DNA from: Cardiocondyla obscurior | Lineage: Eukaryota; Arthropoda; Insecta; Hymenoptera; Formicidae | Assembly: GCF_019399895.1 (NCBI RefSeq) | Contig: NC_091870.1 | Location: 7,609,001-7,673,000, forward strand | Length of the DNA: 64,000 bases | Direction: 5' to 3' | Shown here: piece after piece, positions 1 through 13,249 of the stretch | Layout: every line of letters begins with the position of its first letter | How positions within the stretch are numbered: position 1 is the first letter of the stretch | Position numbers and translations under genes: made by a program | Notes under the pieces: model-generated | Told to the model about the DNA's origin: nothing | Databases searched by the model: none | Seen by the model: the letters and a program-made list of their open reading frames with translations, nothing else

Positions 1-1520
1 GGAATCCACGGCGGAATAAATTAAATTTATGTTTAATAAATGTATGCTAATACGTGGCTACCGATTATTTGACGCTTTAGGAACCGATCGCATTGACAAT
101 ATATCTCGTTCTTTTTTTCTTTTTTTTTTTATAATCCGAAAGTTCATTAACGTAATATATTTCCCTGAGAAGAAATGGTAGAAGCTGCTACCGGTGTTGT
201 TTCGTGTTACGCGGCTAATCAAGCGCTAATAAATCGCCATCGTCTAGAATAAAAAAAAATTTTATTCGTTTGACTATCTATTTATGTTCACGTTCCCTCG
301 TCTCTTTCTCAATATTAAGTGCCGACATTACTTAAGACAGTGTCTCACGATTCTATTCCACCGCACGTGGAAAACGGAGGCGCGGAGGGAAAGAGAAAAT
401 AGTCGCCTTTGCCAAGATGTTTATTTGAGCGGCGCACTCGAAGCTAAGTTAGACGTTTTCGACGGCGAAACCGCCGGGATTTCGTAATCGGCGAGACGCG
501 ACACGACGCGGCTCGTTACCATTCGGGTTAATTGCCCGGCAGTGGCTGCGCCCACTCGGCACTCGGACGTTGTTATGCACTCGCAAAAGCCTTCGCAAGC
601 TGCACGTTCGCCCGCCGGCGCTGACGTGGTCGCTCGCGCAGTGTTGTTGCACTCGCGGGGCTCGCTCGAACGTGGTGCTGCAATTATTCGCCGCAGTTTC
701 GCGTTCCGCCGTAGTGTCACGGTGACGCTCCGCCTATGCCCTCCAAACGTCCGACGCATTCAGCTCGCTCATTATGCACCTTCAGCTCGTTCCCTCGCCC
801 GCCCGACGCGGCGCGCAACTACGCTCCGGCGCATTCGTGCTTCTTTTCGGCTCGCTCCCGCCGGGACTACTTCGCCACCCGAACGCACACCCGATTTAAC
901 GATAAACAATGATTTCTCCGAAGCGCAGCCGACGTCCCCCGTTTATCTTTAAAATAAAGTAATCTCTTTCTTCCCGATACGATCTTTCGCCTCTCGAGGC
1001 GGATGTAAATTCGGTTACTTCAATCTGAAAATCCGAAAAGGGCATTACCCTCCGCGACCGGCCCGCTCCCGTGTTTTCTTTCTTTTTTGGCCTTTGCATA
1101 AGTTTGGCTGGTGAACAAAGGAGTCACTGAAGCGCGCCGTAACGAAGTTGAAATTTGGACGCCGAAGCCGCTGCACCGTGCAGCATGACGGAAAGAGGAA
1201 GCGGCCGAGTAATTAAATCATTTATTCGGGATAGAGTGGGCGCTCCAGAACGAAATTAACGTACGACAAAAACGAGAAAGTCAGTAATCGTTATATACTA
1301 TAGTAACATAAATAAATGTAGGCATTTGAGATAGGTGTGACGCTATAATATACTTATCGAAACGGATCGCTAGCTACGCTAATTGAAAAACCAGCGAGAC
1401 AGCCAGAAAGGAGCGAAGGGTAACAAGGTGGCGTAAAAGAAAATTTACCAGAGTCATAAGTCCCTCCGCGTTTCTCACCTAAATGTTTCATTCATCGTAT
1501 TCTAATCGTCGCGGCTAAGG
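1..1520. other. Non-coding stretch with a CpG-rich core
   Basis: I see no gene here. The flanks are AT-rich with poly-T and poly-A tracts. Positions ~360-900 are CpG-rich and give overlapping open frames on both strands, which is what stop-poor sequence produces by chance. None of the translations has a recognisable domain, and no convincing acceptor or donor pair brackets them. Confidence 0.6.
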
Positions 1521-1639
1521 TATCAGCAAGGGAAATTTACCTCGCGAAATTTTACGTAAATAATCATGCAAATAATTCGTTTCGGTAAACTTCTCGGTGG
1601 TAAAAGATTCCAGCCGGCCTTCCGACTCTGTCTTTCGAC

Positions 1640-2340
1640 GTGGGCTCGATTAGAATTCACACCTCGCGGCCGCTTTCTTTCCCAACCGCGGTACTCGTAT
1701 CTTTCGGCCTTTGACATCGACGCGTTCTCCGCGCGTGACAGGATTCACACCAGCCTGCTCCGGTTTTCGGGTGGGGAAGCGACGCCGGCGTTGCCGTACG
1801 TCCCGAAAGTGTGCGTGCCCGACCGCACGGCACGGCACGGCACGGTACGGCACGTTTAGGTCGACACTCACGTATGCAGATGCGATAGACGCGAGAGATG
1901 GTCGCGATGACTGCGTCATGGACGGTTCCGGCTAGTGGTGCGCAGTTCCCTTTCGGTCCGTGCTTTCGCGCTCCTCGCTCCTCCGGCGTCTCTTTCGCCC
2001 TCGCCTCGCGCGCCCGGTGCGCTCACCCTGTGATACGCGTGCATACGTACACGCGAGATCGCCGCCGTGTACGTGATCCGTTGCACGTGTACCGGTACGT
2101 ACACGAGGCTACAAAGCGTGCCACGTTCCGGCGGGCGTGCTTCCTCCGGGTGTCCGCTCCAGTGGGCCAAACCAACCGGCCAACCCCAACCAGCCGGTCC
2201 GACGACCATTGAGATTACGCTCTCACTCGCAGAGACTGGCCTCGGGTTCCCTCGACTCTCGCTTTTTCCTTTTGATTTGGGTGTCGCGATAGCCCGCCCG
2301 CGTCGGACTTCTTGCGCAAACGGCGAAAAGAACGAGTGAA
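1640..2340. other. CpG-dense block with pentamer repeat and small palindromes
   Basis: A CpG-dense segment within AT-rich surroundings. It holds a CACGG pentamer run at about 1825-1854. Around 2046-2110 are nested palindromic strings: CGTACACG pairs with CGTGTACG across a short loop, followed by GTACCGGTAC. Overlapping open frames on both strands are non-specific. It may be an unmethylated regulatory or promoter-like island, but I see no TATA box, start codon context or exon structure to prove it. Confidence 0.3.
1825..1854 (+). repeat. CACGG pentanucleotide microsatellite
   Basis: About five units of a CACGG/GGCAC pentamer, one of them changed to GGTAC. It is read directly from the sequence and lies inside the CpG-dense block. 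Confidence 0.7.
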
Positions 2341-5300
2341 TTTATTTCGGGGGGGAGAGAAAGGTTGCGCGATGTCGAATAACGGCAGTATGCAGGCCGG
2401 AATTGATTCGCCGAGCTTGTCAATTTCCCGTTGATCGGAATCAACGAAAAGGAGATTCATCAAAACGGGGTTAACGGAGATAGAAACCGAGAGATAAAAA
2501 TTAAAAAAAAAAAAGAAATACACTTTATGTGTCGAACGTATCCAATATAGATTATTTCTAATTTGAACGTCACAGACAACGATTATATATCAAGGATGAC
2601 ATTTATCTGAGAAATTTTCATTACTAAGTAAACTAAGCGGGCGACTTCTGTCATATATCACGACGAGCTCTATCACGAGTCTTTATCAGCGAAAAGCCTG
2701 AGAGAGACTTTGGGTTATCGAATTTCTCTCTTTTCTTTCTTCTTTTTTTTCTCCTGTTTCTTCCTCTTTTTTTTTTCTTTCTCTCGTTAAGTCACACAGA
2801 TAGGATTTGCCAGATGAAAAAAAAAAAAAAAACCTACCACGGAATGACGTTAAATCAACTCGTCTCGTATCGACAGACTTCGTAGAACTTAACAGATTAT
2901 GTCATAGTTTGTCGGCTATTTCCCGCGCAGCACGCGCACGCGTTGATGTTGAGTCTGCAGAAAAGAGTGGTCGGACACGCGTCACGGTTTCACGCGTGCA
3001 AACTGCCAAGCTTATCTGGTAATTTTGCCGCTGCACGGGAAGAGACATAGTCGCGCTTGTCAACTACTTTCAGCGTACTTAAATTTTTTTTATTCGCGAT
3101 ATATCACTTGTAGTCTCGCCTATAAAACGTAACACGCATAATTATGTATAGGTATTTTTTTTTTTTTAATGCGAATATATTTAAATATACTTTTCAATTC
3201 AGGACTTTGTCTGACATTTTTTTTTTTTTCACGAATTGATCGCGAGGGAAAATTAATATTTCGCGAAAACGATAAAACTAATTATTTATTAATCCTTGCT
3301 TTATTAAACTTTGCTCGTCGACTGTACTCGCAAGCTCCGCTTCTTCGGCGGGTCACCCATGAATGACCCACGTGGCGATCTCGACGAACGGATAGCCGCG
3401 ATGCCCCCTGCGCGCACGCGATAACATGCACGGTCGTAACGGCATGTTTTTCGAGCCTCTCGAAGAAATAAGGAGCCGAGCTGGGGTCGTAGGTCGAAGA
3501 TACCGGCACACGCAAGCCGCCTTTATGCGCTGCCGAATGGTGGGGCGACCGCGCCGTAGTGGCTCGGCGGAGAAAAATGAGCGCGGAGGATATACAGATG
3601 TGAGAAAGAAGTTGCGAAAAAAAAAAGGAAAAGAAAAGAAAAGAAAAAAAAAAAAGAAAAAAAAATTTTACACGTCGCGGCTGGAACGCCGGGATGAAAG
3701 AGAAAGGGAAGACGGCGCTCGTTCGTACGGTTTGAAAAGAATAAATAAATAAATAGAGAGACGGACGAAGAAACGGAGGAGAGATAAAAAATAAACGGGC
3801 GAAAAGGAAGACGAAGAGACGTAAATTGCTTATAAAAGAAATATTTCAACGTAATGGCCCAATGCGGCATATGAATGGTTCTAATATATTTTACGTCTAC
3901 CTTCGATCACGCGTCCGAGATTTGCTTCGGCAGACGGTTCACGGGTCTCTTACAAAAATAAATTTCATTTTTTTTTTAAATCATAATCGTCGTCTGCATT
4001 AAATTTACATATTCCTATGCGCGTCGATAACGGTAAACGGTAATCGTCGAAAAGTTATTTATACGGTAGCTGACATCGTGCGTTCGTAGCAGCGACAGAC
4101 TTCTTTCAACAATTCAAATGCGCCGGCCAGACGAGATAAAAATAAGCCGACGGCTTTATCAAATTATATATAATTTATGGAGAAGCTTTTTACGCACGTC
4201 TGATTCCACTTGTTACGTCACCGCGAGCTTCACGATTTTGAAATTTATTCACGCGGGCGGCGAAATGCTAATGACCGCTTCCGACAACAAAGACTGCATA
4301 GATAAACCGCGGAGTAGCGTTAAAGCTTAGAGGTATTATTACCTACGATATCTTCGCGTGGATAAATCGCTAATAATTACGTATTCGTAAAAAGGTGCGA
4401 CGAACCTCGAACCTCGCGTCGACCAAACTGCAAATTTTGTGTAACACGCTACAGTCGCACATATAAAAAAAAAAAGGTCTGTCGACTTGTGTCGTAATAT
4501 AGTGGCGAGTCTTTTTCTTTCTGGCGTCAATTTATCAGGCGCGACTTATCATGTAGATTTCTCATACAAAAATAAACGGCGACGTGAGTTGATTGTATCA
4601 TCAAAACGGCTCGCGTCGCGCCGTGAGACGAGATTTGCGTCAACGCGCGATATTATCAAAGTGGAGTGCATCGTATTTCGCCGTGTCTAATCTAATCGAG
4701 ACGAGACGAGAGCCTTGGCGCTGTCGCGCCGATAACCCTAAGATTCTCATCAGCTCGAATCCCTTTTTCCGTAAGAGAGAGCAAGCGAGAGAGAAAGAAA
4801 GAGAGAGAAAAAGGTCCGCACGTGATAAAAAAAAATATATAAAAAATAAAATAAAATAAAAGAGACCGACTAGCGCGGATAATATCGCATTGATCGATAA
4901 ACGACCACTAGAATCTTACGATATACTTTTCAAGATAATTCCTGGACTAGAGATATTTCCACGAACTTCACTTTTACGTTTTCTTCAACAGGCGTAAAAT
5001 TGCTCGGATAAAAAGAAATAAGAATATCTCCGCGAAGATGATCGACGGCGTTCTAATAGATCCTCGAAGTTCCGATAGAATATTGCGCGAGGCGAAGCTC
5101 CGCTGCAATATACACTTTCGTCGAAGCGTGACCTCGAGTTCGCGCTCTCTTACGGCGAAACGGTGCCGGCGCGGCCAGTACGATCGGCGGCGCATTAAAG
5201 GAGTTATCGCTATCCCCGCGATAACGTCGGCGCGTACCCATGCGCTTCTGAGCGCGGGCCGGCAGAGACGGGCGACGGAGCTTATCGGCGCCCCACACGA

Positions 5301-6240
5301 AGCGGCGCGCCGATTTATCTCGCGACGACACGTAAACACTTATTAACCGCGCGCTCACTCATTAACCAGTAAACCGGCCCGAGGTCCAGTCGCAAGACTA
5401 TCATTCGCGCGCAATCTCGCCGGCAAAAGAACCGCGCGACCAGCGCCCCTCGAACAACCTGTGCGCTTCGATTCCCGTCGATTTTTTTATTTTTTATTTT
5501 TTATTTTTTTTTTCTTTCGTTCTCACTGTGGATTATAATAGCGCGATGTGCGTGCAATCACGAGCGGAACAGATCGAGTATGATAGACGCGCTGAGGCCC
5601 CGCGAAAAAATCGCGACGTTGCGTCGGATAATGGAGAACGCGAACGGCGTTTATCTTTCATTTCGAGATAATCCGTTTTCTTAAATTGAAAATCAGAGTC
5701 AGTACCGCAGGGTTTTGCTCGACGTTCGAGCCGCGAAAGTAACGTGAGAAATTATGATATCGCGTGACAACAGTTCGGGTTATATTCTTTTTCTCTCATC
5801 CCGACTTCGTAATGCACCTGCCGTTTGTTCCGCAATACGCAAGTTATCCTTGACATTATTGTGATGCGTGCATTACCAGAATATTTATTCGTTAGTAAAC
5901 ACTCGCGAATCTTTTGTGAAATCTTAGCTTAGGATCCCGCCCTCATTTTCCGTTCAGTAACATTACCTCTGACTTCTCCACTTCGTAATTAAAAAATAAC
6001 TCGCTCTTAAGTATCAGTTTTAAAATTTAAGATGTAAATTATAGAAAAAAAAAGGAATAAATAAGCCATTAGAAAACTTAATTCCGCGGAACATAATTAA
6101 TTAAATAAAAATTTGCACTAATTGAACGAAAAGCAAAGGTTAAATTGCGGCGGTTTACATATATGTGATTCAGAGGCGTGAAATGATTGTCTGCTCTATA
6201 TCGACCGTAATTATGCAGTGGAGGAACTAATGATCAGTTC
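2341..6240. other. Non-coding AT-rich DNA with A/T tracts
   Basis: No gene seen. The stretch holds many homopolymer A or T runs (for example near 2740-2830, 3160-3230, 3618-3665 and 5484-5515), a purine-rich GAGA tract near 4777-4810 and AATA repeats near 3745. Short open frames are lysine- or phenylalanine-rich products of these tracts. Confidence 0.6.
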
Positions 6241-6245
6241 CCGAG

Positions 6246-6414
6246 GGAATCGCGGAAGTGCGATTCCTCATCGTAACAGATACACCTGCGCGTGTGTCGC
6301 TACGACCTGTTAACCGACACGGAAGCGTGGCAAGCATTCCGTAACGGAAGGGATGCTCCCGATGCTCTGTAACCCCTAAAACGCATCGGGCCGAGGTTTC
6401 CTGTCGCAGGAAAC
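6246..6414. other. Cluster of three small hairpins
   Basis: Three self-complementary segments lie in 170 bp. At 6246-6267 GGAATCGC pairs perfectly with GCGATTCC around a 6-nt loop. At 6333-6357 TTCCGT pairs with ACGGAA around one base, then after a small bulge AGCA pairs with TGCT. At 6396-6414 GTTTCCTG pairs with CAGGAAAC around a 3-nt loop. The density of perfect short stems is unusual for this window. It could be a structured RNA or paired protein-binding sites. I recognise no known RNA family. Confidence 0.3.
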
Positions 6415-9400
6415 GTTAAAAGTCAAAAGAGGGGGCGGCCCCATCAAAGCGTGACCGCGCGGATAGGCTCGCCTGATCGCGAGGAGTTAAATCGTTGCTG
6501 GCCTGCACGGCTCTGTAGTTCCGCTCGTCCGAATTGCATCGTCGCGTTTTTGCGCGCCGCACGCTCGATTTCATCGGATATTTACTGCCTTTCCCCATCG
6601 ATGACGGTCAACCGGTAGCGATTGTCCTCCCGCCGGTAAACGCGTTAACTCCCATAAAACGGCTCGTAAAACCCGTTCCCGGCCTTTGCCGTGCGAACGC
6701 CGACGATTCCTGACCGCGTCACGAAAAATCAGCCGCCCTTCCGATCGCGCCGATCGGCCGCTTCGATATCGCCGGGTCACGAAAATTAACAGACGCCCGC
6801 GCGGTGCGATCGAGGTCAGTTGACAACGGAAAATCGCCTTGTCCGGGAGCGACAAGTCTGACGAGAGAGAGCCGACGCGCTTCGATGCCTTCCGCGGCGC
6901 ACCAGACATCCGCTTTTGATTTCTATATCAGAACAGGTGGCCGGTCGCCCGGGCACCGGCTATTTCCGGTTACCGGTTTCCCTCGAGATTTGCATTCGAC
7001 GCGTCGGCCGCTTGTCGCGCATCGTAACCAACCGGACGAGTAAGCTAATAATTAACTGTGCGAAGGCATCGAGACGTCCTTATCGGCGGGAGAGTGGCTC
7101 ACCGTGGCCGGCGCGCCGATAACGTTACGGACAAAAGCACTATGCGAGGATTAGTTCCTTAGTCATTCAACGTTGGAAGTTGGAAAGTCGCAAAAAGTAA
7201 TCATCGGCCTGGTAGATATACCGTGCGCGACGCGTTAACGCAGGCGATGTACGCGAGCCGTATTATAAGCAAGCGGGGCTGCACGCGTTTGGTTCTACCT
7301 TCGAGGACGGCTGGTAGTATTAATCCTCCGCCCGGAGAAAACGTAATAATCAGCCCGTGATAAATAATAACGCTAGTTTTTACGTACCGCTGCCGCGTGA
7401 GAAAGTTTATCTTACGCTGCTCGCATGTTCGTCCGTATAATGGAGACGAGATTATTATTTTGCATGCAATAACGTTTTTTGCGCGGTGAGATAAATCATC
7501 ATTACTCGGATCGGTGTAAAAACCACAATTTCCTAGTACGGAGATAGTCCCCGAAAGCTTAATATCACTAGGGAGTAACGTCGATAAATAATCGGTCCTT
7601 ACTGGGTGTGATTGAACTCGGGAATAAATGGCCAACGGTATATCGCCTTGATGAAGTCCTCCCGAATCCTCCTCGAGGAAAAAAAAAATGCGGGCAATTA
7701 CGATTCATCGAAATCGACGGGCAATCGATCGATTCCGCGCGAATTCAAAGGAATGGGACTGGAAGAGAAATCGCGTCTCCGGGTCCTCGGCACGGGTGTA
7801 ATATTAATGGCTCTATCGATGGGGACTAATTATCGCGCGTATATGTATAGACGCGCTAATGCGCAAATTAAAAGTCGGCGCAATGAGATACCGTAAGACC
7901 TCGATGGTGAGTAACGATTCGGCCGATTAAGTCCGCCCGGTCCAGAATTGAGCAATCAAGGGGCCGATTATTTTTTTTTTTCCTCTCCCTCCCCCCCCGC
8001 GCCGCGAATAATTGCCGCACTTTGATCCTATCCGTCGTAAGTCATCGATAATTCGTTCGCGCAGCTGGGCAATAAACCTAATGACTGATACAAAATTATC
8101 GGCAGATCGTGCGAACACACCAATCATGCGTACCGCCTCTCCTGATTACCGATAATAACAATAATTCATCGCGTTAATGATTTTGCAGCTAACGTACGCG
8201 CGCATATTTTAATTCGCGCGGTAACAAACTTGTAGCGCGCGTAATTACGTTATATTTCTTCCTCTTAAAAATTCTAACATAAATCAATATATCCTTGGGC
8301 CCCGCGCTTGAAAAACGTCCCCGCCAATTGAATCGTCAAAAACGTTCGCATGATGCATTAAACATTAAATCACCGAAGGGAAGAGGGGAGAGCCGCGTAT
8401 TACGTGAAACGCGCGTGATAAATGAATCTCTATTAAAATCCAATGGTAAAATAATAATAAAACGGCGGATAAATGAGAAGCGATCCTTCGAAATGCGGGA
8501 TGAATGCGTGGAAGCTCGCAGCTGCAAGCAAAGTACTCAATCGTCCGTTCCTTCTGTAAAATTAGTCCGTTACAACGTGCAACGTCATGCCGCTGTAAGG
8601 CAGTGGCATTGGTATCCGATTTCTATATTGAGAAAGAGGAAAATACGGCACGGGATGAAAGAAAGAGAAATATTACACCGCCTCTGAGGAATAATTAAGC
8701 AGGCGGCAGCCAGTCATCATTTCGTGGCCTTTGATAATAATTGTATGGAAATATATAAAGTATGACCCAGTCGACGGCTGCCGGCCGTTTATTTCAATAC
8801 CAGTTCCGATGATACCGGGATGCCTTATTACTTCGCGCATTCGGCCTCGAAAGAATCCGCGAGAATCATCGTTATACAGCGATTCAAAGAACGATACGGT
8901 TGTTGCGCGCTATCCCGCCAGCGAAAGAAATCAACCATTTTATAGGCGGTACAATTAGCATGCCTCGCCTCGCGATATAAATTGCCGTGCCGTTTCATTT
9001 AGGTGCCTATCACTTTTCTCACACTCGCGAATTTACTTGGCGGGACTTCGAAGTGTAAATTACAAGGCACAAATGTTCTCACCAACCTCCCCTCCGTACT
9101 ATTTATCATTTAAGCCGCACACACGACGCCGCCGCGAAGCGCTTCGTACTCGTTCCAATTATCGTTATAATGCACACGTAATACGCATGACACGTATAAC
9201 GCGTAGAAGAGACAAGAGCGATCGCGGATCCGAGATAACGCGAAACTTGGCCGGGCACTCTCCGGCCTGGCTGGTAGAAACCGAGCCGCTCGCGCTTAAT
9301 CCCCGCGGAGGAGTGGAAATTATCCTTTCAGCGGAAATAAATTCGCGGCGTCGGATCTCGTGAGCACCGTGTAATGAGCGCCGGGGCCCGATACCAATCG

Positions 9401-12400
9401 GATTGCCCGCTCGGAGGAAAAGAATTCCCCGGCACCCGCCCGAGAAAACGCCACGCGCGTCGGTCCGTGCCGCGAGGTCCCGGGTCGATTCTAAACGGTG
9501 ATTCATGGTGATTGCTCGCGGCGTGAAATAAACGAAGAGTAGAGGAGGGGCCCCCGGTGCCCGTAGCACCACGCGACCGCCGTACGGTTTTACGGTCCGC
9601 CGTATATAAATATCGCCTACCATCGGACTCTCCGGTATCTGGTGGAACGTGCGGTTCACGTCTCTTCGTTTTTTCCCCTCTCGCTTTGTTCCGCCGCGTG
9701 TCGTTACACCACGCGAGTTTAATTACCTCCGGCCGGTTTTATCGAACGATATCGCGCTTATTTATGAATACCTTGGCCGACGTTGTCGGGTCCTGCTAGT
9801 TTATGCTAGTTTTTATGACCAATTAATATTTGTCGCCATTAACCTCCGCGTACTTACCCGACGTCGTAATACGTCGGTACATACACGTTCCTATCGAGCG
9901 CCCGACAACAATAAAACCTTTTCGAGCCCGCTGTGCCATCGGCGCGTCGCACGATCCCGCTGGCTTCGAACGATTCCGGCGACAAGCGGGATAATTAAAT
10001 CGCGTATATCAAGGTCCTGAGTTTCGTTTCCGTAGCTAATAAACGCCGCACGTCGGTTCGCTGTAATACGCACGCATCCTCGTGCGAATACGCCGCGGAC
10101 GGCTGCTACGAGAAAAAGTGTCACCGTGAAATCTGAACGTTCGGGAAGTACGAGATTCTCCTAACTAACGCGTAAAAAAATTCTACGACGGCTGCCGGTT
10201 AATTGCAAGACGGAAATCGCATAAATTTCCACCGCATAATTAGATCGAGATCATTAGATTTTATAGGCGACGGCTATAACTCTCATTAAGTAATTAAATA
10301 TTCAATATGTTTAATTTTTCTGCGCGACAAAAATGCGAGCTGCATATTCTAATTATATCCTCATATTTGAGATATACGCCGATCGTACGAGTCGGCTGCG
10401 CGATAAAAGACGTCGAGTTCGCGGTAGAACTGCGATACGTGCCAAGATTAATGCGGAAACGAAAACCAGGGCGCATGGGACTTGTCGTGGGGTTTTTAAT
10501 TAGCTGTTGCAGGCGCGGCGCTTGAATTACGACGACGAGACTGGACATCGCGCGCGCTAGTAGCTCGGGCAACGAAAGAATTACCGCGCGCCGGCGTACG
10601 AAAATGATTAATAACACGACGGAGACATGACCTTGCTTGCTTACTCGCTCGCTTCAACAACGCACGCGGTGCGATACTTATCGGAATGATTTACATCGCC
10701 GTTAAAACCATTGACGCGACACGACACAGTCCAGAGAAATTACGGCGCTTACCGGCGCAATTAGACGCAGATTTACCTGATTTAAACACGATCTCGTGCA
10801 ACGATGGCTCAATCAAAGGGGAAAGAAAAGTCTTTTTATTTTTTATTTCTAGTCCGCCGGTCGATTAATTTTAACGTTGAATTATTGAAGAGCTAAATTC
10901 TATCTCGGTCATTAATAAACATATTAATTTATTCATAATCGCATGATTAGCTAAAATGTATTTAACAAACTGAAACTCGGTCAGTATAATTGTTATCAAA
11001 CGCGTTGGAAAATTTGGCAGTGATTAACTTCTTGTGTTCGAATCGAGTTTAATTTTTGAAGTTTCGTAAGTTAAATCTTTCAGTGTGTAAGGAGCACTGA
11101 TCGAATCCGCTTTCTCACGAGTACTTTGCTAACATTGTAAGATATCCTCGCCCGAGGGTGCACCTCTACGCCTCGGGGCGAGCAATTAAACGTGATTATC
11201 CCTCATTAAGGACGAATTCGAAGGACGAGATACGGTTGCGTAATTGTGGGAATGAATCGTTCGCGTCTTCTGCATCGTTCGTGTTGTCCTCTTTTCTCTC
11301 TTCGATGCCGACGTACGTCGGGCTCCTTGAACTCGCGTAGCTGCGTGTATCGAAACGTTGCGTGCACCCACAATGAAAATTGATCCGCGTAGCCGGAAGC
11401 GAGATTATTGAACTCCCACGAAAAATGGCTCGTAGTAGAATCGTAATTTCTTTTTTTTTTTCCTCGTTGGAACCTCAGAACTTTCATACATCGAAAAAGA
11501 CGACTTATATATTTTTTTATATATTGTATATAAAAAACCACCGAGCGCGTAAGATCTCTAATGAAATAGCACGAGACTTCCGGTCTCAAACCGTTCCGTG
11601 ACGCCGGTAATTTAAACGTAAGACTTTATTTTAACAATCGCACAGCGAAATCTAGTTCTACTTTTATTCCAATTCAATAATCATACGCAGAATTTTTCAA
11701 ACCTATCAATAACGTTCTTCCATAATTTTTTTCTTTATACTTTTTTTTTTTAATAATTACATTATACAAATTACGTTAGTTTTAATTTATGCACCGTGAT
11801 ACTTTGTATTACAAAAGCGTTAGCGGTATTATCCACGCATTGGCCCTTGCATTTTTATTTGCTGCTATCCGACGTATCATTATCGCGACAGGTTGTTTAT
11901 CTTGCAAGAACGAAGGGGAGGTATTCCTACCAAATGTGTGCCGCGAGTCAACAACTCGGTGCGCATGGTTGTTTGACTGTTTAACTTTCCCAGACCGGAG
12001 AGGAGCGGTCCTGAACGTATATATCTACCTGCACTCAGGTTCCTAAAGTTCCTCAAATGTTGTCTCAGGCGGGTTAGATACCACAGCGTCGCGCAAGTTC
12101 AACCTTAGATAACATTCTTCTTCGATACTAGGTGTCCGATCCGAGAAGACGCTACGGGCGCTAAGCCTAACATACGCCGTGAAACTCCCGACGAGTTGTA
12201 TTCTAATTATATCTCAATCTACTTCGTCCTATGCGTTCGCCGAAGCAATCCCCGTAACCATTCGATTTTTAAACCGCGCTCCCGGCTGTCTGTATAATGT
12301 CGGAGTAAGATCCAGCGTACCGATTACAATGTGTACATTGTGCACGTGTTTACGTACACGCGCTACGACGAAATCCTGTGTTCTTCGACGTCCCACCTTC

Positions 12401-13110
12401 GGCCGATCATCACGCGAGCGCGCGTACCGCGTACCTCCACGCTGTGCAAACGTGACGTCGATTCGTTATCGCCGGATTCGCGAATAACGCGTGATTGTGC
12501 CAGAACTTCATACTGCGAGTACGGCCGCTTATCTTTATTCGAAAATTCTCCCGATATCTCGGTAGACACGTGTTGCAACATCGCGAATATCTATTTGAAT
12601 TCTTATCGAAATGTTGAAGTAGTAACATGAAAAGCTTCTTTATATTAGAAAAATGATGAAATATCCCTACTGCGGTAATGCGTACTTCGTCACGTTCGTA
12701 CGGAAGGGTCGCTGAGAAAATCGGGACGAATTAATGCGGGCTGCATTCCGCGTGTTACGAAAATAAGAAGCAACGGAATGCGACATGTGATAATTACCGA
12801 GTTAGATGTGGAATGCTACATCGGACAAATGGGAGGAATATCTTACTACAACCTGACGCTTCGAAGTGAGTCGCATCACCGAAGTCTGGTCTCATTTTAA
12901 CAGGTGTACGCGTTATTTGATCAGTCCTTTTCCGTGCCGTGTTTGTTTTACGTGACGCTCGTGTGTCCGACGCGCGAAGCGGCCTAACGAATCGTAGAAA
13001 GGCCTTCCGACGTTGCGCCGCGTGGGCACAAATACGTTTGCGCGGGTAAAAAAAGAAGAAATGGAGACGGCACGTTTTTTCTTTTTTTTTTTCTCTTTTT
13101 TTTTTAACGT
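6415..13110. other. Long non-coding stretch
   Basis: No gene supported. Short and medium open frames occur on both strands, the longest about 164 codons on the minus strand at 9165-9659, in CpG-rich sequence without recognisable motifs. A donor-like GTGAGTAACG follows TCGATG at ~7908, but no matching exon or upstream acceptor is evident. Homeodomain-type TAATTA strings are frequent, as expected for AT-rich insect intergenic or intronic DNA. Confidence 0.55.
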
Positions 13111-13118
13111 TTACTTAG

Positions 13119-13249
13119 AAGCAGATGCATTAGAAAAGTCGTATGACGAGTTGTCGATGAAGCGAATACTTAATGCCTCTCGCTCGGCCGTTCCACGTAT
13201 CAATCGAAAATATCGAGAGGATGCCGGTCGCGGTAAAGCGGCTTCGTAA
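13119..13249 (+). other. Possible terminal coding exon, unrecognised
   Basis: A long poly-pyrimidine tract (13076-13105) leads through ACGTTTACTTAG to an acceptor-like AG at 13117-13118. Downstream, one frame stays open for about 43 codons to a TAA at 13247-13249. The peptide is charged and low in tract-derived residues (EADALEKSYDELSMKRIL near its start). It looks more protein-like than most frames here, but I recognise no family and no partner exon. Chance pairing of a T-tract with a short open frame is a real alternative. Confidence 0.17.

Noticed and set aside
3925..3937. TTGCTTCGGCAGA, resembling the 5' end of U6 snRNA
   Set aside because: The similarity stops after about a dozen bases. 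The conserved ACATATACT stretch and U6 body are missing.
7201..7896. Overlapping 144-codon minus and 94-codon plus frames
   Set aside because: Neither has a recognisable motif. The plus frame lacks an early ATG start, and the only splice signal is one unpaired donor-like GTGAGT.
9165..9659. 164-codon minus-strand frame
   Set aside because: CpG-rich, stop-poor DNA with no motif, no splice sites and equally open overlapping frames.
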